From an uncultured Prevotellaceae bacterium (GTDB lineage Bacteria > Bacteroidota > Bacteroidia > Bacteroidales > Bacteroidaceae), in contig CACXSA010000001.1 of the NCBI GenBank assembly GCA_902770195.1, forward strand, positions 1 through 64,000: a stretch of 64,000 nucleotides of DNA, written 5' to 3'. The notes beneath the pieces were generated by a model. The model worked only from the letters and a program-made list of their open reading frames with translations, did not search any database and was not told the origin of the DNA. The translations under genes were made by a program, and so were the position numbers. Shown in pieces: positions 8,053 through 15,869 of the stretch. The first letter of the stretch is position 1; the number at the start of each line of letters is the position of its first letter.

Positions 8053-8528
8053 GTCGTTTCCGCCATCGTAAGCACGATGTGCCTGGTCTTAACCTTGCCT
8101 CGTTGCCCGACCTAATTTTCACCGTTCTGTTCTTCTTTATGATTGTCACCCATATGCGTGATGTCAACCCCAAAGTGCGTTATGAGGTGCCTCAGGGTAC
8201 GGAACTGTCAAAGAGTGGTAATAAGGGCGGAATAGTCTATATCTTTATAGGAAAACCTGTTGATGCACAAGGTCAGGTGGTGAGCAATGAGACGTGTATC
8301 CAATTGAACGACCGCTATGTTTCTGTCTCGCAACTTGCTCAAGAAATTGCCCATGAGCGTAGCCAGATGTCAGAATCCGACCGTCAGCACATGGTGGTCT
8401 CTATCCGTGCTGATCGTGATACCGAGATGGGGGTTATCAACGATGTGAAGCAGGCTCTGCGCAAGGCAGGGGCATTGAATATCAACTATTCTGCTACTTC
8501 CTCACATAATCCACAAAAGCATAATTAA
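8049..8528 (+). CDS. exbD: ExbD/TolR family biopolymer transport protein (second copy)
   Basis: A 159-residue paralogue of the preceding protein. The N-terminus MSRFRHRKHDVPGLNLASLP leads into one transmembrane helix (about 20-38) with PDLIFTVLFFFMIV, the Asp again at the proton-relay place. A periplasmic domain of about 115 residues follows. Two unlike ExbD subunits with one ExbB are common in Bacteroidota. The last 35 bp overlap the end of folA on the other strand. Confidence 0.9.
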   Translation: MSRFRHRKHDVPGLNLASLPDLIFTVLFFFMIVTHMRDVNPKVRYEVPQGTELSKSGNKGGIVYIFIGKPVDAQGQVVSNETCIQLNDRYVSVSQLAQEIAHERSQMSESDRQHMVVSIRADRDTEMGVINDVKQALRKAGALNINYSATSSHNPQKHN

Positions 8529-9003
8529 AGGCGTGTTTCTCGTCTTTTCCGTGTTCCTCCTTCTCGGCTATTTTCCAATCGCTATAGTCCGGGAAGAAGG
8601 CATCCGCCTCCTTGGGTGTGTCGTCCACCTCTGTCAGACATAGGCGGTCGGCCAAGTCGATAGCCTGCTCATACACCCGTGCACCCCCGATGATATACAC
8701 ATCCTCATCTTCCTTGCAACTCTCAAGGGCAGCCTTCAGGGAAGGGTAAACCTCACAGCCTGACAGTATTTCAATTTTATCTTTTCCCTTTTCACTATTC
8801 ACTAGCGAAGCACTTAACACCACGTTCCGACGATTGGGCAGTGCCCCCTTGGGCAACGACTCAAACGTCTTACGTCCCATCACGATGGTATGCCCCGTTG
8901 TCAGCGCCTTGAATCTTTTCAGGTCGTTGGGCAACCAGTATATCAGCTTGTTCTCGAATCCGATGGCCCTGTTCTTCGCCACCGCAGCAATAATACTAAT
9001 CAT
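8494..9003 (-). CDS. folA: dihydrofolate reductase
   Basis: A 169-residue DHFR that reduces dihydrofolate to tetrahydrofolate with NADPH. The sequence shows the N-terminal MISIIAAVAKNRAIG, the substrate-binding WLPNDLKRFK with the acidic Asp27, the NADPH region VMGRKTFESLP, and IIGGARVYEQA (about 104-114). It lies 18 bp behind thyA, which produces dihydrofolate, so the two form the expected pair. Residues about 66-80 (VNSEKGKDKIEIL) look like extra sequence encoded by the window's GTGAATAGTGAAAAG repeat. Convergent overlap of 35 bp with exbD. Confidence 0.95.
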   Translation of the reverse strand: MISIIAAVAKNRAIGFENKLIYWLPNDLKRFKALTTGHTIVMGRKTFESLPKGALPNRRNVVLSASLVNSEKGKDKIEILSGCEVYPSLKAALESCKEDEDVYIIGGARVYEQAIDLADRLCLTEVDDTPKEADAFFPDYSDWKIAEKEEHGKDEKHAFNYAFVDYVRK

Positions 9004-9021
9004 TCTTTTAATAATTTATCT

Positions 9022-9816
9022 TTAAACACTGACTTCTGCTTTGATATGTGGCCAGGGGTCGTAACCCTCCAGTTCAAAGTCCTCGTATTGGAAATCAAAG
9101 ATGCTCTTCACATCAGGATTAATCTTCATGGTTGGCAGAGGGCGCGGCTCACGGGTCAGTTGCAGCCTGGCTTGTTCCAGATGGTTCAAGTACAGATGGG
9201 TGTCGCCTGTGGTATGGATAAAATCACCCGCCTTCAATCCTGTCACCTGTGCCATCATCTGCAGGAGCAGGGCATAGGATGCAATGTTGAAAGGAACACC
9301 CAGGAAGGTGTCTGCCGAGCGCTGGTAGAGCTGGAGCGACAGTCGTCCGTCGGCCACGTAGAACTGGAAGATGGTATGACAGGGAGGCAAAGCCATCTTG
9401 TTGACCTCGGCAACATTCCATGCAGAGACAATCATACGGCGTGAGTCAGGATTGTTCTTCAACTGGTCCACCACATATTGTATCTGGTCAATAACCCCTC
9501 CGTTGTAGTCGGGCCATGAGCGCCACTGGTGACCATAGACGGGTCCTAGTTCTCCATTTTCATCGGCCCACTCGTTCCAGATGCGGACACCATGTTCCTG
9601 CAGGTATTTTACATTCGTATCGCCTTTGAGGAACCACAGCAGTTCGTAGATAATACTTTTCAGGTGAAGCTTCTTGGTAGTCAGCAGGGGGAATCCGTCC
9701 TCCAGGTTATAACGGCTCTGCGTACCAAAGATGCTGATGGTACCGGTGCCTGTGCGGTCGCCTTTCTGCGTACCTTCCGTCAGGATACGGTTCAGTATGT
9801 CTAAGTATTGTTTCAT
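9022..9816 (-). CDS. thyA: thymidylate synthase
   Basis: A 264-residue ThyA, the same length as the E. coli enzyme. It makes dTMP from dUMP using methylene-tetrahydrofolate. The catalytic loop [14 protein letters not shown] carries the nucleophile at Cys146; [27 protein letters not shown] and the C-terminal HPxP-like region ([12 protein letters not shown] end) are all present. It overlaps the upstream methylase gene by 4 bp and precedes folA by 18 bp, so the three are likely one operon from the promoter near 11110-11140. Confidence 0.97.
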   Translation of the reverse strand: MKQYLDILNRILTEGTQKGDRTGTGTISIFGTQSRYNLEDGFPLLTTKKLHLKSIIYELLWFLKGDTNVKYLQEHGVRIWNEWADENGELGPVYGHQWRSWPDYNGGVIDQIQYVVDQLKNNPDSRRMIVSAWNVAEVNKMALPPCHTIFQFYVADGRLSLQLYQRSADTFLGVPFNIASYALLLQMMAQVTGLKAGDFIHTTGDTHLYLNHLEQARLQLTREPRPLPTMKINPDVKSIFDFQYEDFELEGYDPWPHIKAEVSV

Positions 9817-11102
9817 ATCTTTTTAAGTATAGGTTCGTATTCCGTGGGTATATGTGTTGTTTTTATTCTCCAAGGTTTGGGGTACAGGTTGTTAGCCCGG
9901 GTCCCGATGTTCTTCATCTGTCCTAAGACCTTTCCCATGAAAGTCACCTCTACCAGACCTTTGGGAACATTGCCGGACAGTACCAGTGCTTCGCCTCGCA
10001 GGAACTTCAGGGCATCTTGGTAGGAAAGGTCAACTTTAAATGAGGAATGAGTAATCGACGAAGTCGCTTTGACCTCGGTCAATGAAGTGAGAAAAGAAGC
10101 ATGTAAATGGTTCAATGAAGAAATGTTCCTAACTGAGGAACGCGGAGCTCCATTTCTCATTTCTCCTTTCTCATTTCTCATTTGTTTGCGTATCACGCAA
10201 ACGAAGAGTCCTTCGCCCCGACTGATACCGGGGATAAATCGATAGACGGGCTCATCGAACCCTTCAAGCAGGGAACCCGTGATGTTCCATTCGGGCTTCG
10301 TCTCGATGTTCATTACCTCGGCATCGAACTCCTGCAGTATCCAGCGGATGTTCTCCTCGTTCTCCTTTGTATTAAAGGTACACGTACTATATATAAGAAA
10401 TCCCCCCTCGTTCAGGCAAGCCCAGGCATCGGCAACAATCTCACGTTGCAACTGCCAGCATTTCTCCACGTTCTGCGGACTCCACTCTCGGATGGTGCTC
10501 TCGTCCTTGCGGAACATTCCCTCCCCCGAACAGGGTACGTCACACAGAATCAGGTCGAACTTCATCTTTGCCTGACGATAGTCGCGCGGATAGCAGTTGG
10601 TGACGATGTGATTCTCGTAGCCCCACTTTGTCACATTCTCCAGGAGGATGCTCGCCCGGTTGCGGATGGGCTCATTGGAATAGAGCATACAATCCGCTGG
10701 AAGTGCTGAGCGGAGTAGGGTGGACTTACCACCGGGAGCCGCACAGAGGTCCAGGGCAGCAAGTGGCCTGATGGCTGATGGCTGATGGTTGACGTATGCG
10801 TTATGCATTTGCCTCAACACCTCGTCAAGAAACATGGAGGCCGCTTCCTGTACGTAGTAGCAACCAGCATGGAACAATGGGTCGTAGGTGAAATTAGGAC
10901 GCTGCTTCAGGTAATAGCCATTGCGGCACCAGGACACCTGCTCTGCATCTTCCATCTTCCATCTTCCATCAGCCATCTTCTTCGGGTTCAGCCGGATGCT
11001 GACAGGAGCAGGCTCTTCAAACGATTTAAGGTATCGCTCGAAGTGCTCCGCACCCATCAATTGGCGCGTATATTCGGTAAATTGAAGTGGTAATTGTGCC
11101 AT
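9813..11102 (-). CDS. RsmF/NOL1-NOP2-sun type rRNA (cytosine-5) methyltransferase
   Basis: A 429-residue AdoMet-dependent RNA m5C methyltransferase like E. coli RsmF. The AdoMet motif is [12 protein letters not shown] (117-128). The two active-site cysteines are in [11 protein letters not shown] (Cys191) and IYSTCTF (Cys241). A C-terminal domain (from about 357) would bind RNA. Three stretches look like in-frame repeat insertions: residues 41-52 ([10 protein letters not shown]), 104-112 (VNHQPSAIR) and a long one at 307-356. Removing these leaves a protein close to the usual family pattern. First gene of the methylase-thyA-folA operon. Confidence 0.9.
   Translation of the reverse strand: MAQLPLQFTEYTRQLMGAEHFERYLKSFEEPAPVSIRLNPKKMADGRWKMEDAEQVSWCRNGYYLKQRPNFTYDPLFHAGCYYVQEAASMFLDEVLRQMHNAYVNHQPSAIRPLAALDLCAAPGGKSTLLRSALPADCMLYSNEPIRNRASILLENVTKWGYENHIVTNCYPRDYRQAKMKFDLILCDVPCSGEGMFRKDESTIREWSPQNVEKCWQLQREIVADAWACLNEGGFLIYSTCTFNTKENEENIRWILQEFDAEVMNIETKPEWNITGSLLEGFDEPVYRFIPGISRGEGLFVCVIRKQMRNEKGEMRNGAPRSSVRNISSLNHLHASFLTSLTEVKATSSITHSSFKVDLSYQDALKFLRGEALVLSGNVPKGLVEVTFMGKVLGQMKNIGTRANNLYPKPWRIKTTHIPTEYEPILKKI
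10035..10184. repeat. palindromic repeat inserted in frame in the methylase gene
   Basis: Direct words such as ATTTCTCATTTC at 10152-10182 face complementary words such as AAATGAGGAATGAG at 10038-10051, so the outer arms are inverted repeats. Between them is a region with the words GTCGCTTTGACCTCGGTCA, which resembles the core of the intergenic element at 7390-7521. The element stays open in the methylase frame and adds about 50 low-complexity residues. Confidence 0.65.
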
Positions 11103-11106
11103 TCGC

Positions 11107-11140
11107 TTGCAAAATTAAAAAAAAAATTGCATCTTTGCAA
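11107..11140. promoter_or_regulatory. overlapping divergent promoters
   Basis: Minus strand: TTG (11140-11138), 20-bp spacer, TAATTTTG (11117-11110), driving the methylase-thyA-folA operon. Plus strand: TTG (11107-11109), 19-bp spacer, CATCTTTG (11129-11136), driving the GIN-domain gene. The -33 of each lies in or beside the -7 of the other, so both could not be fully occupied at once. Confidence 0.55.
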
Positions 11141-11193
11141 CTAATTTGGCATGGATTCCGTCAAACAGACAAAGAATTCAAAAAAGTAAAGGT

Positions 11194-11907
11194 ATGAAAA
11201 AGGTGTTATTATCTGTTATGGCTCTTGGTATGCTGACCGCTTGTAACGTACATTTTACCAAAAGTGTAAAGGCACAGGCAGAGGAGCAGCGCCAGCTAAA
11301 GGGCTTTGAGCGCATAGAACTGTTAGGCTCGCTGGATGTGAAATACGAGCAGGCTGACTCGTTCTCTGTGGTAGTGAAGGCTCCTCAAAAGGTGATTGAT
11401 GATGTGCAGACCCGTGTGGAAGGCAATAAACTGGTGGTCAATATGAAGGGCAGCAACAATTTCCTGAATATGGGAATCTCTGATAGCAACGGCGTGACGG
11501 TCTATGTGACATCTCCCGATTTCCTAGGTATCGAACTGAAGGGATCTGGTGATTTTGAATGCAAGAAGCTCCTGGATACCGACTGTCTTGATATTGTACT
11601 GAGAGGTTCTGGCGACATAGAGTTCGACGACATTATCTGCGACCAGGTGAATGTGTCGCTGGTAGGCTCGGGCGATGTGAAAGTAAAGCATGTGAAGGCG
11701 CTTCGCTCGTTAGTGGACTTGGTAGGTTCCGGTGACATCAAGATGCACTTTGACGATAGTGGTGAAGTGGAGTCACGTCTGACGGGTTCTGGCGACATCA
11801 CACTGTCTGGTGCTGTCAAGAACTACAACTCCTACGTTCGTGGATCTGGCGATATGCACACAGAAAAGCTGGACATTGGCGAGGGCACCCGTATAGTCAA
11901 CGAGTGA
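11194..11907 (+). CDS. GIN-domain (DUF2807) lipoprotein
   Basis: A 237-residue predicted lipoprotein. The start at 11194 gives a lipobox (MLTAC, Cys17) and sits behind AAAGGT; the open frame extends 48 bp further up. From about residue 110 six repeats of the type L.GSGDI appear (GSGDFECKK, GSGDIEFDD, GSGDVKVKH, GSGDIKMHF, GSGDITLSG, GSGDMHTEK), the hallmark of the head-GIN/DUF2807 beta-helical fold. The role is unknown; such proteins often sit near PspC and sigma-factor genes in Bacteroidota, as here. Confidence 0.9.
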   Translation: MKKVLLSVMALGMLTACNVHFTKSVKAQAEEQRQLKGFERIELLGSLDVKYEQADSFSVVVKAPQKVIDDVQTRVEGNKLVVNMKGSNNFLNMGISDSNGVTVYVTSPDFLGIELKGSGDFECKKLLDTDCLDIVLRGSGDIEFDDIICDQVNVSLVGSGDVKVKHVKALRSLVDLVGSGDIKMHFDDSGEVESRLTGSGDITLSGAVKNYNSYVRGSGDMHTEKLDIGEGTRIVNE

Positions 11908-11944
11908 AAACAAAACAAACAAACATAAAATGATAGAATTGAGT

Positions 11945-12628
11945 ATGAAGAAGGTATTAATGACATTGACATTGCTGCTTACGCTCAGCATGGGCTTACA
12001 GGCAGCAGGGCAGAAGCATCGTCATACACCCCGTAAAGAACAGGTCGATACGGCCGGTCAGGGTGGCATCGAGGTCTTCTCAGATACTACAAGTGCGGAT
12101 ACAGCCACCGTGACGAGAAAGGTCACCGTTACCACCCGCACGTCGCCTTGGAGCACGACATCTACGACATACGATGTTGATGGAGATGACTTGGAAAGTA
12201 TCGTTGGCAGTCTTTTCAGTCAGATGGATGGCAAGGATCTCGCAGGCATGTTGTTTGTCCTGGGCGTGCTGTTCATCCTCTTTGTGCTGGCTCCCGTGCT
12301 CATCATCGTTGCCCTGTTCTACTTCATCAACAAGAACCGCAAGGAGAAGATGCGTCTGGCACAGATGGCCATGCAGCAGGGACAGCCTATTCCCGACCAG
12401 TTGTTAAACGAGAAATCAACGGATGTCAATGATGAATATCAGAAGGGCATGCGCCAGTGCTTTGTAGGTGTAGGTTTGATGGTGTTCTTGGGCTTTGCTG
12501 CTGGTGAGGTAGGTTTTGGCATCGGTGCATTGGTGTTCTGCATAGGACTGGGTAAGGTGTTTGCCTCCAAGACGGCTCAGAATAAACAACGTAGAGATAA
12601 CGAATTAAATCAGAATAATTATGACTAA
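11945..12628 (+). CDS. membrane protein, DUF6249-like
   Basis: A 227-residue protein with a signal peptide (MKKVLMTLTLLLTLSMGLQA), an extracytoplasmic Thr-rich stretch, a strong TM helix near residues 100-122 and two more near 170-210. Between them is NRKEKMRLAQMAMQQGQPIP, which resembles the DUF6249 family. Start at 11945 is preferred over 11930 because it begins the signal peptide. It overlaps the PspC gene by 8 bp. Function unknown; an envelope-stress or regulatory role is inferred only from context. Confidence 0.75.
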   Translation: MKKVLMTLTLLLTLSMGLQAAGQKHRHTPRKEQVDTAGQGGIEVFSDTTSADTATVTRKVTVTTRTSPWSTTSTTYDVDGDDLESIVGSLFSQMDGKDLAGMLFVLGVLFILFVLAPVLIIVALFYFINKNRKEKMRLAQMAMQQGQPIPDQLLNEKSTDVNDEYQKGMRQCFVGVGLMVFLGFAAGEVGFGIGALVFCIGLGKVFASKTAQNKQRRDNELNQNNYD

Positions 12629-12812
12629 GAAATTAGAACGTAGCAACGACCGCGTGTTAGGCGGCGTTTGTGCAGGATTTGCGGAGTATATGGATTTCGA
12701 TCCGGTAGCAGTACGCTTGGGTTATGCAGCATTGACGCTGTTCACCGCCTTCGCAGGTATTCCCTTTTACATCGTAGCGTGGATTATCATGCCTGAGAAG
12801 ACTCAATTGTAA
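12621..12812 (+). CDS. PspC domain protein
   Basis: A 63-residue protein consisting of a single PspC domain: KKLERSNDRVLGGVCAGFAE, then DPVAVRLGYAALTLFTAFAG and a second hydrophobic helix ending IVAWIIMPEK. PspC proteins are small inner membrane proteins linked to envelope stress in enterobacteria; the role in Bacteroidota is not settled. It lies between the DUF6249-like gene and the ECF sigma factor. Confidence 0.93.
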   Translation: MTKKLERSNDRVLGGVCAGFAEYMDFDPVAVRLGYAALTLFTAFAGIPFYIVAWIIMPEKTQL

Positions 12813-12834
12813 ATAGTAAATAGTCAAATTGTAA

Positions 12835-13377
12835 ATGACTACTGATATCTCTCTTGTAGCGCAGGTGGCGGTATTCGGCAATCGACGGGCTTTCGACGAG
12901 CTCGTGCGCCGTTACCAGTCGCCTGTGCGACGGTTCTTCCTGAGCCAGACGCTGGGAGATAGTCAGTTGAGCGATGATTTGGCACAAGACACCTTCATCA
13001 AGGCTTACACCAACATCCGCTCCTTCCACGGTCTTTCCTCGTTCCAGACGTGGCTGATGCGCATTGCCTACAATGTGTTCTACGACCACTGCAGGAAAAT
13101 GAGAAATGATAAATTAGAAATGAGAAATGTAAATGATAAAATGAAAAATGATCATTCCTCACTTTCCCATTCCTCATTTAAAATGGATCTCTATGCTGCG
13201 TTGGCCCTGCTGAAGCCTGACGAACGGACGTGTATCACCCTACAGCTTATCGATGGCTATGATATAGCAGGCATTGCCAAGATCACAGGACTCAAGGAAG
13301 GCACGGTGAAGTCACACCTGTCTCGGGGCAAAGAAAAATTAGCAACTTATTTAAGACAGAATGGATATGATAGATAA
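12835..13377 (+). CDS. ECF-type RNA polymerase sigma factor
   Basis: A 180-residue sigma-70 factor of the extracytoplasmic-function group. Region 2 is at about 8-85 (FDELVRRYQSP, DDLAQDTFIKAY, FQTWLMRIAYNVFYD) and region 4 at 118-172 (LLKPDERTCITL, IAKITGLKEGTVKSHLSRGKEKL with the HTH). The linker between them (about 89-117) is encoded by a palindromic repeat inserted in frame. The next gene overlaps the end and encodes a small membrane protein that could be its anti-sigma factor. Confidence 0.92.
   Translation: MTTDISLVAQVAVFGNRRAFDELVRRYQSPVRRFFLSQTLGDSQLSDDLAQDTFIKAYTNIRSFHGLSSFQTWLMRIAYNVFYDHCRKMRNDKLEMRNVNDKMKNDHSSLSHSSFKMDLYAALALLKPDERTCITLQLIDGYDIAGIAKITGLKEGTVKSHLSRGKEKLATYLRQNGYDR
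13099..13185. repeat. palindromic repeat inserted in frame in the sigma factor gene
   Basis: The left part repeats AAATGAGAAATG-like words (13098-13145) and the right part repeats CATTCCTCA-like words (13152-13182); the two are roughly complementary, so the RNA can fold back. It adds about 29 residues rich in M, R, N, D, K and S exactly in the flexible sigma2-sigma4 linker. The same word family occurs inside the rRNA methylase and PorE-like genes. Confidence 0.7.
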
Positions 13378-13732
13378 AGACGAACAGCTGCTTCAGCAGT
13401 TTTTCAATGAGGCGGCACATCAGAAGGTTGAGGACGATGGCTTCACCGAGCGCGTGATGCAACGTCTTGAAACTGAAGGAAAACTTCAGGCATCCGGCAT
13501 CCGGCTTCATACGATTACCCGTCTGTGGACGATGTTCTGCATCTTCGTCTTCGTGATATTGTTTGTGGTATTCCGCGGCTGGGAGCTGTTGGCTGTACAC
13601 CTGGAAGTCATGCTGCGTACCATGGCTGCACAGTCATTCAGCATCAATCTGATGATGCTGTTTAGCGTGGTCTTCGGTCTGTTGTTTGTGGGTACTGGTG
13701 AGATTATTTCTTCGGAAACAGCCCGTAAGTAG
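13361..13732 (+). CDS. small membrane protein, possible anti-sigma factor
   Basis: A 123-residue protein with a cytoplasmic N-terminal part (DEQLLQQFFNEAAHQKVED, FTERVMQRL) and two hydrophobic helices at about 53-70 and 92-115. It overlaps the end of the sigma gene by 17 bp (11 bp if started at the inner ATG 13367). The DGFTERVMQRL motif is typical of short Bacteroidales proteins encoded behind ECF sigma factors, perhaps DUF5056-like. No zinc-finger motif is seen, so the anti-sigma role is inferred from position. Its last 29 bp overlap the end of the PorE-like gene on the other strand. Confidence 0.7.
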   Translation: MDMIDKDEQLLQQFFNEAAHQKVEDDGFTERVMQRLETEGKLQASGIRLHTITRLWTMFCIFVFVILFVVFRGWELLAVHLEVMLRTMAAQSFSINLMMLFSVVFGLLFVGTGEIISSETARK

Positions 13733-15728
13733 TGCGTAGCACACGGAACTCCGTACGACGGTTCAGTTGGTTACACTGTTCCTGTTCGTCGTCTTTCAGC
13801 GTCTTGACGTATTCCTCCGTCAGGACGTCGTTTTCTTTCAGGAAGGGATAGCGCTCAGCCACTTTCTTACGAATCATTTTAGGCATCTCCTTGCCATATC
13901 CGACAGGAGTCAGTCGGTCGTTCTCAATGCCATGTTCTGTCAGGTATTTCACTACCGACTCGGCACGTCTCTGACTCAGTCGTTTGTTATATTCCGACGA
14001 ACCCTTATAGTCGGTATGGGCTGACAGCTCTATCGTCACGTTAGGATTCTCCTTCAGCAACTCTACCAGTTGGTCTAGCGCCGCCGTGGATTCCGGTCGT
14101 AGGGTAGCCTTGTCGAAGTCATAGAAAATATTGTCGATAAGCACAGGCGCTGTGATGGATGCCAGCGGGAATTGCAGGACGTATTCTTCCGACTTCTTCA
14201 CAGGTTCCACCTTGATGTGCTCCTGATGGTTCAGGAATCCTTTGCACGTTCCCAGCAACACATAGTCAACGCCAGCTTTAATCTCCTGGGTGAATGAGCC
14301 GTCGCCCTTCACACTGAGTTTCATGTTAGTACCATCGTTGCCCACCATATATACTACCGCCTGGGTCAGTTCATAGCCGTCCTGCTCATAGACCCAACCT
14401 TTGACGGTCTGGATAATCTCGGGATTGTAGAATGAGTAGATATGGTCCCAGCCCTTTCCGTCACCCCTGTTGCTCGAGAAAAAACCTTGGTTCTTCATGC
14501 CCTCAAACGTCATTCCGAAGTCGTCACCCTGCGAGTTAAGGGGGAATCCGGGATGCTTGATGGTATAAGGAGAATGTTCATTTCTCATTTCATTGCTCGT
14601 GGGGCGAGCAATGTAGATGTCCAAGCCACCCAAGCCCTCATGTCCATTGCTGGAGAAGTAGAGGTCGCCATTCGGTCGGAAAGTGGGGAACATCTCGTCG
14701 CCGGGCGTGTTGATGGGGGCTCCCAGATTCTCTACGCCACTGGTTTGACCGTTGGACAGTTGGACGCGCCAGATGTCGTAGCCTCCCAAGCCGCCAGGCA
14801 TGTCACTAACGAAATAAAGCCATAGCCCGTCAGGAGAAACGGCAGGATGGGCAAAGGCAGACAGCGTGTCGCGTGTCAGTTGCAGTTCGGTAGCCTTGCT
14901 CCATGCTGCATCCGAACGCTGACTGGTGGCTATGGTGGCATAGCGCGGATAGTTAGGGTCTGTCTTACATTGTGTGAGATACATAGTCCTTCCGTCAGGC
15001 GACAGGCAACAAGCCCCTTCGTCATAGTCGGAGTTCAGTTCCGTGTCAATGACTTCCGGACGTTGCCATTTTCCCTTGTCGTCTTTCTGCGAATAGAAGA
15101 TGTCGGCATTCTTAGTTCCTGTGATGCCGCTTAGCTCATCACCTTTCGCCTGGTTGCGTGTGGACGTGAAATAGAGACGGTCATTGTCTTCCCCGCCCAG
15201 GACCGGTGAATAGTCTGCCCTGCGTGAATTAAAGAAATTCTCGCGTTTGATGGTATAATCACTGCCGTCCTTCTTCCATTGTGGGGCTTGTCGGGCCGAG
15301 CGGAGTCCCGTGTTGATGAGTTGTAGCTTAGCGGGCGACAGTTGATAGACTGGGGCAGAGTCCAGTGCTGTCAGGAACCACTTCTCAGCCTCTTTGTATT
15401 GTCCGTTCTTCATCAGCTGCTGAGCCAGATACAGATAGGTCATCGAGTCTGTCTGCTTATAGCGAACGGCATTGTTATACGCCGCAATAGCTTTCTGTGT
15501 ATAGTTGATGCGCCTGTAGCATTCTGCCATTTTCAGGGCTCGCTGACCTCGTAGCTTTCGCTCTTTGGCTGGTGTCTGTGAATAGGCCCGTCTGTATTGA
15601 GTGGAAGCATCGTAGAATTCTCCCAACGCATAAAACTTATCGCCTTTCTTCATAGCCGCCTCGGCTCCACATCCGATGAAGGATATGGAGATCAGGCATA
15701 ATAGTAGAAGGTGTATTATTTTACGCAT
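13704..15728 (-). CDS. porE: PorE-like OmpA-family lipoprotein of the type IX secretion system
   Basis: A 674-residue lipoprotein (lipobox SFIGC, Cys20) with four parts: TPR repeats (25-150), a PD40/WD40-like beta-propeller (165-430, motifs SPDGRTMYLTQ, SPDGLWLYFVSD, RPNGDLYFSSN), a carboxypeptidase-regulatory-like domain (435-520) and a C-terminal OmpA peptidoglycan-binding domain (530-670, IFYDFDKATLRPES, SAHTDYKGS, LSQRRAESV). Order and length match PorE of Porphyromonas, which anchors the T9SS to peptidoglycan. Residues 376-392 (SNEMRNEHSPYTIKHPG) look like an in-frame repeat insertion. Several enzymes at 50-61 kb carry T9SS-like tails and may be its clients. Confidence 0.82.
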   Translation of the reverse strand: MRKIIHLLLLCLISISFIGCGAEAAMKKGDKFYALGEFYDASTQYRRAYSQTPAKERKLRGQRALKMAECYRRINYTQKAIAAYNNAVRYKQTDSMTYLYLAQQLMKNGQYKEAEKWFLTALDSAPVYQLSPAKLQLINTGLRSARQAPQWKKDGSDYTIKRENFFNSRRADYSPVLGGEDNDRLYFTSTRNQAKGDELSGITGTKNADIFYSQKDDKGKWQRPEVIDTELNSDYDEGACCLSPDGRTMYLTQCKTDPNYPRYATIATSQRSDAAWSKATELQLTRDTLSAFAHPAVSPDGLWLYFVSDMPGGLGGYDIWRVQLSNGQTSGVENLGAPINTPGDEMFPTFRPNGDLYFSSNGHEGLGGLDIYIARPTSNEMRNEHSPYTIKHPGFPLNSQGDDFGMTFEGMKNQGFFSSNRGDGKGWDHIYSFYNPEIIQTVKGWVYEQDGYELTQAVVYMVGNDGTNMKLSVKGDGSFTQEIKAGVDYVLLGTCKGFLNHQEHIKVEPVKKSEEYVLQFPLASITAPVLIDNIFYDFDKATLRPESTAALDQLVELLKENPNVTIELSAHTDYKGSSEYNKRLSQRRAESVVKYLTEHGIENDRLTPVGYGKEMPKMIRKKVAERYPFLKENDVLTEEYVKTLKDDEQEQCNQLNRRTEFRVLRTTYGLFPKK

Positions 15729-15829
15729 ACTTTTATAATAACGAACGGGCGGCCTGTTTATTGCATGCCTGGTGAGGAACCGTTACAGAAAAAATGTTCT
15801 CCACAGTAATGATAAAGGTAGAAAATTTG

Positions 15830-15837
15830 TATCTTTG
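15830..15837 (+). promoter_or_regulatory. -7 element of the esterase gene
   Basis: TATCTTTG followed by C matches the Bacteroidota -7 consensus. A clear TTG -33 element is not seen. The start codon is 32 bp downstream. Confidence 0.5.
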
Positions 15838-15869
15838 CAGCAGAATTACAAAACAAACTATTAAGAACA

